From: Marasmius tenuissimus
Lineage: Eukaryota > Basidiomycota > Agaricomycetes > Agaricales > Marasmiaceae
Assembly: GCA_029532415.1 (NCBI GenBank)
Contig: JAQOTA010000052.1
Coordinates: 2,232,001-2,296,000 of the forward strand
Length of the DNA: 64,000 nucleotides
Direction: 5' to 3'
A program made the translations under genes and the position numbers. The notes under the pieces were generated by a model. That model saw nothing but the letters and a program-made list of their open reading frames with translations, did not search any database and was not told the origin of the DNA. Of the stretch, positions 1-13,700 are shown piece after piece. Within the stretch, counting starts at the first letter, position 1. Every line of letters begins with the position of its first letter.

Positions 1-708
1 ATGTCGGGACGTGTGATATGAGAAAAAAAAATAAGGGAAAATGAACACCTTGAATGAGCGGACTGTGTGAATATGGTAATCTTGAATAATCGATAGGAAC
101 CTTGACAAGGTTGACCAGGGTCGAACGGATCATCGGAGCGACAAGGTAGAGAAATACAACAGCAAGCCGAGTGCGACTTGTTCGGTGAATGAACAGGTTA
201 ATTCTGATACGAACCTTGTCCCGAACGGTGTACGTTGACTGTACGTTTCAATAACGGAGGAGGGCCTTCAAGGTCCCCGTGGGAAATCTAGCCAAGGTCG
301 CCGGTCTCTGGTCGGTCATGGTTCGGCCGTCCGGCCGGAGCACCGGAGCACGGATAAGCTTCTGTGAGAAAGTAGAACATGAGGCATTCGTATAAGAATT
401 GCTACCCGGTGCGCCCATCTTCCTTATTCACCCCCCCTTCTCTCCTCCGACTCTTACGCCCTCTGACCGTATCATTCTTCAAAGCGGTTTCTTCCAGCAC
501 CAACCTCACCTCATAGTTGCTGGAGTTCACCTGTATGTCGTTTCTTCAGTTCTACCGCGATTTCCTGTGGTTCGGGAACCGTCGATGTTCGATCCTTCTT
601 CGTTGCTGACTGCGCCACAATACTCGTTCACAGATTTTAATTCCCTTCAGTTATTTCTCGACGCCGTTTTATTTTTTTTAGATCCTCTCATCCTCAATCG
701 CCCTCGAC
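1..708. other. Non-coding leader upstream of the bHLH gene
   Basis: No reading frame here looks like a gene. The last 300 bases (about 400-708) are rich in C and T on the plus strand, with runs of TCTCC, CCCCC and TTTTTT, which is typical of fungal promoter and 5' UTR DNA just before a plus-strand gene. The window starts inside this spacer, so an upstream gene may lie outside. Confidence 0.5.
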
Positions 709-1765
709 ATGTCCATGGAATTCGAGACCGTTAGCCACTCCCCCTTCGTCATCGACCAGATGGACAACTCGAACAGCTTCCTTATGGAAAGTAACATGGA
801 CAGCTTCCTCCAGTATCCTCCTTCCTCACCCGCATCCTACAACACCGCGTTGCGTAAGTGATTTCTGGTGCCAGCTGCGAGATGCGTTCTGATCTTTTCT
901 CTTTGTAGTTCCCGGTACATCGTCCCCGATGGCCTTGAGCCTCCCCCTTGGTGGTGGAGAATACTCATACTCTCCTGAGTCCTACGAACATCGCCCATTG
1001 AGCCCCGTCTTTGAGGGCACAACCGTATCGCCGCCCATGATTGGATACACTCTGAGCAACCCAGGCGACCACTCTTCCGATGAACAGCCCTCGGGCAGGC
1101 ATAGCCGTGGCTCCAACCACACCCCTCCCCCCGCTATTCCTTATGCCGCGACTATTCCCCGCTCGCAGCGCTACAACCCCATCGCTGTTCCCACACATAT
1201 CGTTGCCGCCCCATCTACCACCCGGGCCAACGTCAGAAGAGCTAGATCCACCAGGAGTAACACTTTGAGAAGTAACGACGATTCTGATAACGAGGAAGAC
1301 GATATCCCATCTTCTGGAGGCGTCGACTCGTAAGTCTAGCTGCTTTTGTTATTGCGACCTTGTCTAACTCTGACTTCCTAGGAGGCGCGAAGCTGTGCGA
1401 AGGCAGCGAATTGAATCTGAGCAGAAGCGACGTGATGAGCTCAGGGATGGTTACACCAAGCTCCGTGAAGCTTTGCCGTCCATGAGCCAGAAGTGCAGCA
1501 AAGTCGTCTTGCTCGATCGTGGTATGTTAATTATCTCTCCTTTGTTGCTATCATCATTGATCTGACAACGCACGCAGCCTCTTCGCACATCAAATCGCTT
1601 TCCGCGATGAAGTCTAATCTTGAGCTCAGGCTCAAGGCTTCTGAGGATGAAGTCAACCGACTCCGCAGCGTCAACGAGGCTTTAATGCTTGGTACTGCCA
1701 CCCAACGACATGCCGCACGCCATGGCATTCCCCCCAGCGGCAATATCCACCCCCAACAGTTCTGA
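709..1765 (+). CDS. bHLH transcription factor
   Basis: Four exons (709-853, 909-1329, 1382-1521, 1578-1765) join in frame to give 297 residues. The C-terminal third is a basic helix-loop-helix domain. The basic region reads RRQRIESEQKRRDEL with the conserved E and RR; helix 1 is DGYTKLREALPSM, then a short loop and helix 2 (KVVLLDRASSHIKSL) interrupted by the last intron. It continues into a leucine/glutamate-rich coiled coil that would lengthen the dimer interface. The N-terminal two thirds is low-complexity, rich in Ser, Pro and acidic residues, as expected for an activation region. The family binds E-box DNA as dimers in the nucleus; the target genes cannot be read from the sequence. The start chosen is the first ATG of the frame (MSMEFE). 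Every splice site is GT-AG. Confidence 0.85.
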
Positions 1766-4742
1766 AGCCCTCGTCTTCGAAGTCGGGAACTCTAAAAAAA
1801 ACCAAATCCTGTCACTCCAACAGTTCCCCCGCCAACTCCTTTTATCGCTTTCGACAGGTGAACTATCGCTTTGACTTATGATCGGACTCTTGCATTGCAT
1901 TCGTAACATTATTCTGCATGTCTCAATCTCACGAAACTGTGGTCCCCCCCCATCAATGAGAACACCTTCACCACTTCCGTTCTACTCCCCCGCAGATTAC
2001 GACCCCCTTTCTGTGCTGCTCGGCCAGCGCGGGATCCCCCACACTCTCTACTCCCGACTTGGGATTCTCCGACGACTATACCATCGACGATGGACGACAC
2101 GGCAATTGGTTGATGATATTCTGGGGCAGCGACACGACACAAGACACGAGGATTGCTGGCTTGAGGCGCTTGTTCGTCTCGCCCTCCTTGTGGACTTTCT
2201 TGTACACTCTTTTTTTGACCCGTCGCTTTTGCCTTCCCGAACATCCCAATTCCCATACAATCTCCATACACACGCCTCACACTTGTAGGTGACCACTTAA
2301 TTGTTGGTTCGGGCCTCGTGTGAGGTGTCCGATACACTGGCGTCGATACGTCGCTCGGATGCTTCCTCTTTGGGCGTTCTGAGGAAATCTGCTGGGTCAC
2401 CCGATGTAGACTGTCAACAAGCGGTCCCTGCGATTGCTTTGCTCTAGCAATCGACTTTTTCGTTGACGTCGGGCCCACAACCTCCTCACAGCAATCATCT
2501 AATTATCTGTAATTTCTATTTCCCCATTGTTGTTGTACATTTCTTTGTTCACGCTAGTGCTCGCTTTTTTAACAGTCCCCCATCCCCCCCTCCCCCTTTC
2601 ATCTTCTTGCCAGGTCGAAGGACCTTACGCGAGCGACTTCGAGTCGATTGATCACCGCCTCGCTTTTTTCCTCGAGTCTGTCCTCTCGCATCTATTTACT
2701 TTTAATCACTATCCATCACCCCGTCTCCGACGCCCGTTTCCCCTTGACTTCCTCATGCGCATCTCGCACAGCGCCGTCGCACCTTTGCTTTGCAAGCGGA
2801 GGTGTTCTCGCCAGTGGCCCAAGCTCCTTACCAACGCGGGTCCATCGACGGATAACGGGCGGAGGACCGGATTCATGTGTTGTTCCTTTGGATTACGGCC
2901 TTCCCCTCGTGCGCCGGTGCGCATGATGACTTGTTTTGGTATGGGCCTTCGTGCGGTCAGGTAGCTGGTCCCGCCCTCCCTTGATTGGCATCGTCCCTCG
3001 CGAGCTCTCGCCTCTTCCTCCGCGAGGAAAACATCAGCACCAACGATGCACGCGTGCGCTACCCTTTTCCACATATCATCCTCGTTTGGGTCGATAACGT
3101 GAATCAGATTAGCCTTTTCCTCCTCTTCAGTCTCCCACTAGCTGGTCGATGACGATCTGGGGTTCTTGGTTGATTTGGTCCGTTGTTCACTTGGGCTTGT
3201 GTTGAACTTGTGGGATCGGGAAGTGCTTTGCTGTTTGCTTGTTTGTTGCCGTTGTTTTTCTTACCGCGTGCAGTTGAAGATTTTTTTAGGACGAAGGACT
3301 TTAGCCTCTCAGCGACCCCTACTACCTGCTTTGTGCTCATTACGATTATCCACTGGAACGGAACGACACTCACCACCACCCTAGCTACGCTATGTATGAC
3401 TTACCCATGATCCCTATGCGATCGATGCGCATTTCCTACCACTTCAATAGTATTGAGGTGTATCCGCCACTCCCCTTCTATTACCCATTACTACCTACTA
3501 CCTCACGCCCGTACCCCCCTACGTATGTCCCTCTACGCCGTATGTGTCTAAATGGAATTCTGATGATCCAGAGAGATCTATTAATCCACGAGCTATTACT
3601 TCGATGACGCCCAGTTGCTATTTTTTCAGTTAGATAGCGCATTATCGACGTAGTTTACGATGCATTAATGAAACATGTGGAATGATCTATCACATATCTT
3701 CTTTCTTGGTCGTGAGCGCCTGCTGTGGTCGCCGAATGAACACAAGGGAGCAATGAACGCTGTTGCTACTGATGAGACGGGTGCTGTTCCCTCATCAAAA
3801 GCGGTCATTATCCCCAAAATTGGGTATGAAATTCGGCGAACTATGTACTCTTTTGTTTCGGTCCGAGGCGCGTGAGAGATGAGTAGTAAGTACGAATAGA
3901 CTACAGCCAAGAATGTCGTACTATGAACCAGTATTGCTGTAGTCAATCCCGTATAAGAACACTAGTACGCCAGTTTCATCAACTCACGCTCATGAAACTT
4001 GACAATAGATGGACGTCAAGCTATTAGCCGCAAAGGAACGGGAAACGAGAAAGATTGACTGAGATCTGTATAGTAATATCGGTCGTGCGACCGACAAACA
4101 TATCCCGGAAATCCTAGGAATCCCACAGGAACAAACTCATCCAAGGGCCCCAATTCATACGGTTGACAAGACGCCGGCAGGTACGGTTTACTTATGATAG
4201 AAGTGGCGGTAGTGCAGCCACACGCCTGCTCATATAGTTCAGGAGAATAACATTCTTGATATGATGGAAAGGGTAAACGAACACATGTATCGTGGATTCC
4301 CAAAAGCGTGTCCCAGGTGTAGACGATGCACCGCCAGAGCGCAGGAGTGCTGCATGAACCCTACTCCTCGATGCTTAGCCCCGAGAACTCAGAATTGAGC
4401 CAACGGGGATCAGTGTGGACGTAATTTGCCAACCGGGTGGATATTATTATCGGGAACGGAGCTGCAAAGTTGAATAACCAATCGACGGAGCTTGACTAGT
4501 GCAAGGAGAACGGTACAGGACCGAAATCGGTCTTTTCGTAGAACAAGCTGATGGAATGTCATGATTTCTATAACTCTGTGGCGTCGTCCCGCATTTTACG
4601 GGTCTACAGTGTACACGTTAGTGAGCCTTGAAGGACGGAGAATGAGGAAGCGCTCACTTGTTTTTCCTGAACTCGTGTACAGAACCCTTGGAAACATACA
4701 TAGAAAAAGTTCATTCCGCGTTCGCCTCGCTGCCTGAGTAAT
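1766..4742. other. 3-kb stretch with no supported gene
   Basis: Several frames of 60-190 codons are open on both strands between 1.9 and 4.3 kb, but none shows a recognisable domain, sensible splicing or a biased codon pattern. About 1900-3500 is strongly C/T-rich on the plus strand (for example near 2575-2610 and 3470-3520). This could be an unusually long 3' UTR of the bHLH gene or the leader of an unrecognised plus-strand transcript. From 3600 to 4740 nothing stands out. Confidence 0.4.
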
Positions 4743-5487
4743 TCAAAAGTCCATATCCATAGGTGCCTCGTTGCGGTTTTGGCTTTGACCCTGGCTTTGA
4801 CTCTGGGTTTGGGTGGAGCCTTCCTGGTCCTCTGCATCCATGGCCGCCTTCATTCGAGTCAGAGCATCTAATATCCCTTTCCAAGCATCTCTTTCGGCCC
4901 TGCTCTCCTGAAGACCTCGATTATTATTCATTGTATCCTCATCCGTATCGTCGGAGGGAAGCCGGACCCCAAGCGATGGGGGAAGAAACCCTGGAGGTGG
5001 TGCATTGATGGCAGAGGGTGCAATGCGAGAGTGTCGGATATGGGCCAATGATGAACGTATTGCAAACTGGATTGCCTACGTACGTGGCAGAAAAAGACAT
5101 CAGAAGAACAGAACAGAAAGAAAAACCGGGCCAAGGAGGACGCGACTCACATCCAGCCGCTCAAAGTATTCGTTCACTTCCAAGACAAACTGTTCGGACC
5201 TCTCCTCTCCTTGCGGCAGATTGTCATCAGGACCGTCCGTTTGTGGTAAAGTAAGTAGCGAGATTGACGAGGCTGCTAGTGAGAGCAAACGACTGATATC
5301 CTGTTTGCATTCGCTCACCGTTTTTAGCGCGAATCGTCTTTATGAAGAGCTATCTGACCTTCTCGACTTCTCCAAGAGAAAAAATTTGACGAGCAGTACG
5401 ACTTGATGTCCATATGGGATCGATTTCACTGAGAGGTCGTGGTTCAACTTTTGGTTGTTGTGGTGCAGAGTCAAGGGTGGGCTCCAT
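4743..5487 (-). CDS. MED11: Mediator complex subunit 11 (Med11)
   Basis: Three exons (5359-5487, 5151-5300, 4743-5075) give 203 residues. After splicing, the core reads GEVEKDISRLLSLAASSISL, then EQFVLEVNEYFERLDAIQFA and IRSSLAHIRHSRIAP. This is the Med11 helical pattern, in which the first helices pair with Med22 in the Mediator head module that contacts RNA polymerase II and TFIIH. The tail is disordered and Gln/Ser-rich (QTQSQSQGQSQ) and ends MDMDF. The fungal protein is longer than animal Med11 (about 117 residues) because of this tail and a short N-terminal extension. The start at 5487 is the first ATG of the exon (MEPTLDS). It lies 155 bp downstream of, and in the same direction as, the LTV1 gene. 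Confidence 0.8.
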
Positions 5488-5641
5488 GTCGAGACCTATC
5501 GGCAACCGAGACTGTTGTAGTGTGTAGAGCTCTTAGCTTCTCATTTTTGTCACAATCACCTCTAGTCTCAGGTCGCACTAGATCATTACATAGCTGTAGC
5601 AGATTTTCACGAGGACCATGTACGATATAATACAGCTAAGT

Positions 5642-7518
5642 TCACAACTTCCGCACACCCTTCGTGTTCTGGTTCGATGCTCTCACTTTCGCAGCCTTCA
5701 GTTCGCTCCCATAGGCGGCTTTGTTCGACTTCTTCTCAGACCTGCGTGCAGCTTGTTGAGCCTTGACAGCGGCTTTCCTCGCCTTCTTTTCCTCTGGTGT
5801 TTCGTTCCGCAGACGGGTGATTGTTTGCGGGGCGGGAACTATACGGTAAGTTAGCGGATCTTTCGGAAAGAGACGACGCGCCGCAACGACTTACGGTCCG
5901 TTTCAGACAAGTCGGAATCGTCGGAGGAGTTGCTCAATGTATGAGGCTTCGACTTTTCGGCAGGGACAGGTTTGGACGTGAGGTCTTCGGATATGGACGG
6001 TAAGCCTGTTTTAGGATCGAGCTTGATCTTGGGAGTGGGTTTAAAATCTCGTGCTCGGATGATGCGGGGGTGATTTTCGAGATTAGAGTAAGTGGCTAGA
6101 CGGAGAAGCGTAAGATACCGGGGTCAAGCTAAGCGAGTTTGGTATAACTCACTGAGTATCGTTTCACAATCCCACTTGTCCTCTTTCTCTTCTTCCTCTA
6201 CCCAAATATCGTTCTCGATGACATCGTCACTCTCTATGCTTTCACGGACGCGTTGATCTTGACCCATGGCTCGCCGCAGGGTGTCCAGCTTCTCCGCGCC
6301 CGTTTCTCCTTCGAGTTTAGGCTTCATTTTCCTGCCCAAGATCTCATAGTCATTGAGGAACTGATCGATCATGGACGTGAAGTCCTCTCTGGAGGTAATG
6401 AGCTGAGGCGCCTCGTCATCTTCGTCGTCGTCAGACGGTGTATCTCCATCTTCATCCTCATACTCTTTGAGCACCATCTGTTGGCTATGAGTTTACTGCT
6501 CGGAAAATTGTGACTCGAATTTACCTGGTCAAAGCGTTCGTCCAGCGTCTGTAGCGCGTCATTTCGGCACATGCTGGAACTGCTCATACTGTACCCTGAA
6601 GCATCACTGGTCCCTTTCCTTCGCCGTTTCTTACCACCGATGACGGACATCGCAGGTAAGCCTGAGATTGTGTCTCCACCTTCCGAGGCAAAGTCATCTT
6701 CATCGTCACTCGCAGGTGCTCTCGCCGCTGGCTGAGTCCTTTTGAATTGCGAAAAGCGTTCCTCCCATGTTGTAGGTTCTGCTTCGTTTGGGCCTTCCTC
6801 CTCGGCCTCCTCATCCGCTATACCCTCCTCCCGAAACTCAAATTCCAGTTCCTCATCGCTGTCCCTCTCGCCTTCCTCTACAAGGCCTTGAAAGAAATCA
6901 TCCTCCAAACCATCGTCCACAAAAGCCTCATCCTCTAGTGCCTCCAGAACCTGCCGCAGATGTGGATCCATGTCTGGCTGGAATCCAGATATGCTTTCGG
7001 GAATAGCTTGCTGGGTTTCATAGGTACGAGGAATTTCGGATGTGGATGGGAGTACTTCTTCAGGTAAGTCTCGTAGAGCGATTCCACCAGTTTTGATTTG
7101 CGTATCACGATTCTTCTTCGCCGTCTGAGGTGCTTCGATCAGGATACTCTCCACCCCTTCCTCCTCCACTCCAACCGGTCGAAGATGTTGCATGTAGTCG
7201 TAGTCAGTGTCATCGTAGTAGACACCATAAAGCGCAGCTTCCCCGACCCTAGCTTCCTTATCGTGCTCGATGACCGCCTCAGAGAGTAGGTTCTCGAGAT
7301 CGGCTCGACTTTTTCCCTACAGAGATCGTGAGACCAGACGAAAGAATGATCTGGAAAAAAATTGCCGCGACCTTTTTGTCATTCTCCCGCGTAATTTCTT
7401 TGAATACGTGCTTGCTGGCCTCTGGATCGTGGTACAAAGGATCTCTTTGAGATCTATGAACGAGTTGAAAATGCTTTGCACCTGGCTGGCGGAATATCGA
7501 TTTCGGTTTGGGTGGCAT
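5642..7518 (-). CDS. LTV1: 40S ribosome assembly factor Ltv1
   Basis: Five exons (7372-7518, 6525-7316, 6153-6477, 5895-6095, 5642-5838) give 553 residues with the frame kept throughout. The N-terminus contains FQLVHRSQRDPL and the next exon YGVYYDDTDYDYMQHLRPV, both hallmarks of Ltv1. Long acidic stretches follow, then YSMSSSSMCRN, a DERFDQ segment, the KWDCETIL motif and the YSNLENHP motif. The C-terminus is the basic, Lys/Arg-rich helix typical of the family (EEKKARKAAVKAQQAARR). Ltv1 binds the beak of the pre-40S subunit near uS3 and eS10 and must be phosphorylated and released during cytoplasmic maturation. Its promoter is shared with TAF2, which starts 248 bp away in the other direction. 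Confidence 0.9.
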
Positions 7519-7766
7519 GGTGGCCGAAAGAAAAGTCACAAATGGGCGTCAAAGCAGTGGGACCGCGGGTTGCGATCAGGCCTCGGCTTACCTAAGCCAC
7601 TTCGTTTACTCTCTCGTCTCGACTACAGTCATACTCGCCTGTCCACAAGTTTGCGCTCTCTCCCTCTCGAAACACAGATTATTGCACACAAATACGACAT
7701 AGAATCACCAAAACTGGCATTCCTCCAACAAAACTCATAACAATACGGCCCATTGGGCACGAAATC
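7519..7766. promoter_or_regulatory. Shared divergent promoter of LTV1 and TAF2
   Basis: Only 248 bp separate the start codons of LTV1 (minus strand) and TAF2 (plus strand). Both promoters and both 5' UTRs must fit in this space. No clear TATA box was seen. Co-regulation is an inference. Confidence 0.5.
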
Positions 7767-10700
7767 ATGGACAATCGCAATCCGCAACGCGAACCAATTC
7801 GTAGAGGGTTCTCCATATACGTCCCTTTTCTCTCTCTAAACCCGGTGTTTCTGTACTGACATACCTTTGGTATCTACTAGTCACCAAAAGGTGGTCTTGG
7901 AGATCGATTTTGCAGGGAGTTTATGGGTATGGGCGATTGTCTCTGGCGATGACGACCACAGCTCATTCTGACTCCCAATCATCGCAGGGATACACCGAGA
8001 TTACAATTAACCCAACGAGTAGTGATTTGAGGACGATTCATCTGCATTGTCGGCAGTCTAGTGCGTTTCTTGACCTGTATTTGCCTCAGTCATAGCTGAC
8101 AGCTTTCTCTTCATCCTCACACCTCCTGCCACCCAGCCATCCATTCTGTCCACGTCGCATCGCATGAAGCCGAATTTATTCACCACGACCCCCTCACCAG
8201 CATTACTGTTGGTGCCCCAAACGACTCACCCGACATCCACCGCCACCCGGAGCTCAAGCGCAAGATCTACTCTGCACTACAGGAGGGCGACGAAGGAGAG
8301 CTCTCTATTGCGATTCCGAAGGAGGTGTCGCTGAAAGCGACAGGAACAGTTGGGACTACGCAGAATGATTGTGAGCCCCTTGACGCTATCACAGGGAGTA
8401 GGGCTAACACGTAACAAGATGCCACTCCTGAGCCTCAAACGCCTGGCCCGCAGGCACAGACAAGCCAGGTTATAACGGAGTTCTCGCCAATAGTTGTCAA
8501 AATTGTTTACAGCATTCGAAATCCTGTTGACGGCCTCGAGTTTGTATCTGCTACAGAAAATCAACCATACGTGAGTTTATTGCGTTTCCTCATTCGTATT
8601 CTGCCTAACTCTGTGGTTTTGCGTTAAGCGCGTTCCCCACGCATATACCACGCCTTCTTGTCCTGATGCGGCTCGTTGCTGGGTTCCGTGTGTGGACAAC
8701 CTTTGGGAGAAATGCACTTGGGAGTTCGAATTCGTCGTACCGCGATATCTAGAGGAACGCGACACGGACGAAGACGATACAAGTGAGCTCAGTCCAACAA
8801 TAGTTGTGTGTAGTGGGGAATTGGTAGAGCAGGTGCGTCTGTTGAACGCGCGTGTTGTTCCTGAGCGCTAACCACATAATACGTATATTTTTTTAGGTGG
8901 CCCATCCATACAACTCGAACAAAACCATCTTCCTGTTCTCTCAAGCCGCTCAGACCTCAGTACAGCATATCGCTTTCGCTGCGGGTCCGTTTCACCTCTA
9001 CCAGATCCCAGCCGACGTGAATGCCGACGAAGCGCTCGCGGGGTCAACCCAACCTCTCATATATGCATTCTGCTTACCGGGGCAGGAGTCCATGCTGCCG
9101 GCGTCAACGAGTGCACTCCGACCTGCCATGAGCTTTTACACTTCAGAGTTTGGGTCTTACCCTTATAGCTCGTATAAGCTTGTGTTCGTGGAGGAAATGC
9201 CCACTCAACGTTTCGATAGTGCGACATTGGCGCTCGTATCTGTGGACCTGCTGCACGGCGACGACGCTATTGAGCTCGCCATTGAAACGCGGCAAGTTCT
9301 CAGCCATGCACTTGCGTGCCAGTGGTCTGGAATCAACATTCAACCAAGGACTTGGTCGGATTTGTGGCTTGTAAACGGACTATCGGGCTACATTTCGGGT
9401 CTCTTTTTGCGCAAGCTGTTCGGAAACAACGAATACCGCTTCCGGTTGAAGAGGGACATGCAACGCGTATTGGAATGGGATAATGGTGGGATGCCCCCGA
9501 TTTGCCAAGCTCATCATCTCGACCCGCCAGATTCCAGCGTCCTCCCGTTCATCAATGTCAAAGCTCCACTGGTCTTGCACATACTCGACCGTCGACTAGC
9601 GAAATCGGGGACCTCGCTCGGCCTTAGTCGAGTACTTCCGAAGCTCTTCCTGTCGGCGATTAGTGGAGAGATGCAAAACAATCTGCTATCGACACACTAT
9701 TTTCTCAGGATATGTAGGAAGGTCAGTGGAGTAGACCCTAGGAGTTTCGCGGAGCAGTGGATATACGGTAGCGGTTGTCCTTCGTTTGGTGTGTCTGCCA
9801 CCTTCAACCGTAAGAAGATGGCGGTGGAGATCACTATGCGACAGGAATCTCCGGCTTACACGTGTCACGAGCAAAATGAGATGTCGAAACAATTGATGAA
9901 GCCAGTGCAGTTCTTCGAGGTGAGCGATCTGAATTACACTTCCGTCTCCCTGATTGACTAACGACGACACTAGGGGACGATGACAATTCGAATACACGAA
10001 GCCGATGGAACACCCTACGAGCACGTTTTGGACATTCGAACGCCCTTCAAGAGATATGATGTCCCGTTCAACACAAAGTACAAGCGTGTTCGTCGAAATA
10101 CCAAGCGGTATCTCGCTCGTCAAGCAGCAGCACAAGCAGCAGCTGAGGGTGATGCTGAAGCGGCCGAGGCAATGGGCATGGTAGACATGGGTTTCGGTTT
10201 GGAGATTTGGGAGAAGGAGCAAGAGCGCGAGAATTGGAGGGTTTCGGATTGGACTGAGGAGGAGGAGGCTGCGATGAGCAGTGCGACGTACGAATGGATA
10301 CGGATGGATGCCGATTTCGAGTGGATAGCAAACTTGAAGTTCGATCAACCAGACTTCATGTGGGTATCTCAACTGCAGAGGGATCGGGACGTTGTTGCTC
10401 AGCTTGAGGTACGTCATCCTTCAACCACGATCCTGACCTAAATGCTGATTATGATCCAGGCGGTCCACGCTCTTGCCAGACAACCCACAGCAATTGTGTC
10501 AAGTACATTAACGAAGTCCGTTCTTGTTTCAAATTATCACTATCGAATACGAGTTGAAGCGGCGCTGGCACTGGTCAATGTTTGTATATGCCGCTTATAT
10601 GTCCTTGGTCCATACTTAATAGCCTCTAGTGTGCCATCCGGAAGCTGGATTTTCTCGGCCTGTTTCACCTTTTCAAGCTTTTCCTGCGATACTGCTACGA

Positions 10701-13700
10701 ACCCGAGGACCTTAATCAGGATTTGTTTACACATACCTACATCCCTAAACCGAATGACTTCTCAGACCTGTCGGAATACTTCGTGCGGAAGGTAGGGGTA
10801 GACTCTTCTTGGCTATTCAGATCCCTGACAACATCTCGCAGAGTCTCATAACGGCAATCTCAAGTATACGGTTTGAGAATGGGAAATCACCTTCTGTTGT
10901 TAGGCGATTCCTCATAGACCAGTTAAGATACAATGACAACACGGCCAATCCAGTAAGACAACCACCGATCCTCGTTAGGTCATACTCATTGATCACACAA
11001 ACAGTATTCGGACGCGTTCTACATCTGCACGACCATCTCTGCCGCAGCGTCAGCGTCGCTGTCCACAGCCGCTCCCGAACGTGGGGAATTACTGCCCACG
11101 GAAGTTCGCACTGAGCACAATGCTGAAGACGAACAATTATTGAAGATGACGCTAGCTGAAGTTGATCGGTACCGGAGTATGGATCGTTTGATTCCTTCGA
11201 CACACAACATCGTCACTGTTTCCGCATTGGAGGCACGTATATCCTCTATACTTGCGCTCGCCCTGAGCTGATTCTTTGCCTGCAGTTCTATACGCTTCTT
11301 GGCTCGGCGAACCTCGTACCCAGCAGCTCCCGCATATTCTTCCCACTTACTAGGTTTGTTGATTGTACTCGCAGTAACAAATTACTCAACTTGGCTACTG
11401 CAGGGAGGGAAATTACGTTCCTGTACGACTGGCTGCCTTTGATGGTCTCTTCCTTACGAAGTGGTATGCTCCGGCTATCATGCGATATGTTCTATCTGTC
11501 ATGGCCAACGACCCCTCCCGGATCGTAAGACGACACGTCGCTCGTAATGCCTGCCAAAGTCTGGCCGTTCTCGTACAAATGGGAGAGATGAAGGCGTCCT
11601 CGAAGGATACGGAGTCGTTGCTTATCGAGGAAGATGGATCACATCCCGAGAGAATGAAGGAGTCCAAGAAGACAGAACTCGACGCGTTGATCAAAGTGCT
11701 GCGAAAAGACCGAGAGGTCGGAAAGAACGAAGTGTTGAGAGAATTTATCATGCCAATCGCTTTGTGAGTAACGCCATCTCTATTTGTTAGGACGATGTTT
11801 ATGATGTTATTCTTAGGGCACCGGATGTGGACTATGAAGTACGATGGTGTATCCTCAAGCTTGCTGATATTCTCGTTCGACCTGTTGAGGAGACCCCACC
11901 AACAATTCGACTTCACATTCCTCCAACGCCGGTCTCAGAAGTTCCCCCCTCGCTCCCCTCAGCCAAGATCGCCGTTAAGCCGCCCAAGCCTCCGGTAAAG
12001 ACCGCCGTACCTCCAATCAAGACTTCCACCCCCATCAACCTGAAGCTTCCTTCCAACGAGAGTCGGAATGTCTCATTGTCCTTAACCAACACCCCGCCAC
12101 CCAACACTGTACCCTTACCGAAAGTCAATCGGACCTCTCATCCCCCTCGGCCAATACTGGTTTCAGGTCCCAAGGGGAAGCCCAAAGGTCGTCCCCCGAA
12201 GGTGGCAGCCCCCAATGCACTCAACGTCCAGAAGGACAGGGACAGGGAAAAGGGCAAAGTCCAGGACAAGGTTATTTGTCGGAATGCTTTGAAAAAGCTG
12301 AAGGCGAACAAGCACGCGCGTTGGTTCCTTAAGCCAGTCGATCCCATACGCGACCAAGCACCCAGGTGAGCTGTCCGTCAACTTCATTGCCTTAGCAAGG
12401 TCCTCAATCCTCGCTAGCTATTTCGACGTTATCAAGAACCCGATGGATTTGTCCACAATCGAAGCGAAGCTCGAGAACAACAAATACAAGGATCGCTCTG
12501 GTTTCCAAGAGGATTTCAAACTCATGATCAACAATGCGAAAACTTATAACATGGTCGGTAGCCATGTGCACAATGAGGCTATCAATTTCGAGACATTCTT
12601 CGAGAAACGTAGGTTTTCTGTTGTTATCTTGCATGTATAACTTCTGATGGTTGAACGATAGAATGGACTTACATCCTCAAGACACTCGCATCAGCAAACG
12701 CCGCCCCTGTTGAGCGCGAAGAACCCCCTCAGCCACCTCCCAAAGCTCCCAAGGCTCCCAAATTATTACCGCCCGTCCCAAAGAGTAGATTCTCTCCCGC
12801 ACCTGCTGCGACCACCCCAGTGCCTGCAGCGAAACCGGTCATCAGACTCAAGGTTGGCGGTGCCAGATCATCTGCTGCCTCCCCGGCTCCTACTGCTTCC
12901 CCGACTCCTGCTCCCACCCCTACCGCTGCTCCTGCTCCTGCGCCCGCACCTACGAAGCCACCGAAACCCCGCGCTAAGAAGCCGAAGGATCGAGTGTCTT
13001 CTCCTCTTCCAGATGTTGACCCCCCTCCTCCTCCTTATGTCGACGATGGATCACACGATCTACTTCAGGAAGTCTTGGCTATAGAGGAGGAGAAGAGCCG
13101 ACAGAGCCGGCACCAGAAGGTTGTGGTGAACGGTAGCTCCAGCAAGCGCAAACGAGTAGACATGCCCGTTGAGGAGGAGGACGATATTCTGGCTCTTGCT
13201 ACGCCCCAAAAGAAAGACAAGTCACATCACCCTACCGCCTCTTCTTCCAACCGAATCATTGTACCCGCAACAAAGAACTCGCCTGTCCCCACTTCCAAGC
13301 CCAGAAAGGAGTCGACGCCACATCGGAACACACCACCAGTCGAGGCGTCTCGTTCCTCAGTCAAAGGCAAGGAGAAGGAAGTTGCGTCGACACCGCCCGC
13401 TGCGGTTAACAACAAGTCCAAGGCCGCACCGTATGATAGAGATCTGCCGATCAATGAGAAGAAGTGCAAGGAGCTACTAAAAGCCCTAGTAAAGGCGGAG
13501 GGAGGTATGATATTTGCGCAACCTGTCAACCCGGAGGTAGATGGATGCCCAACGTACGTCTCTCCCTTTCAACCGCTCTTTCGGTTGCCAATGCTGACTT
13601 TCCCCGTAGCTACCTTCAAGAGATCAAGCACCCAATGGATTTCGGTACAATGGGTCAGAAACTCTCCAGCGGCAAATATCGCACAATGGAGGAATTCCGG

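Noticed and set aside
1909..2478. 189-codon open frame on the minus strand
   Set aside because: No recognised domain and no splice signals, and it lies opposite a C/T-rich tract that lowers stop frequency. Probably chance.
2527..2964. 145-codon plus-strand frame starting with a hydrophobic stretch
   Set aside because: The hydrophobic start comes from T/C-rich DNA; there is no ATG at the start of the frame, and the rest is not protein-like.
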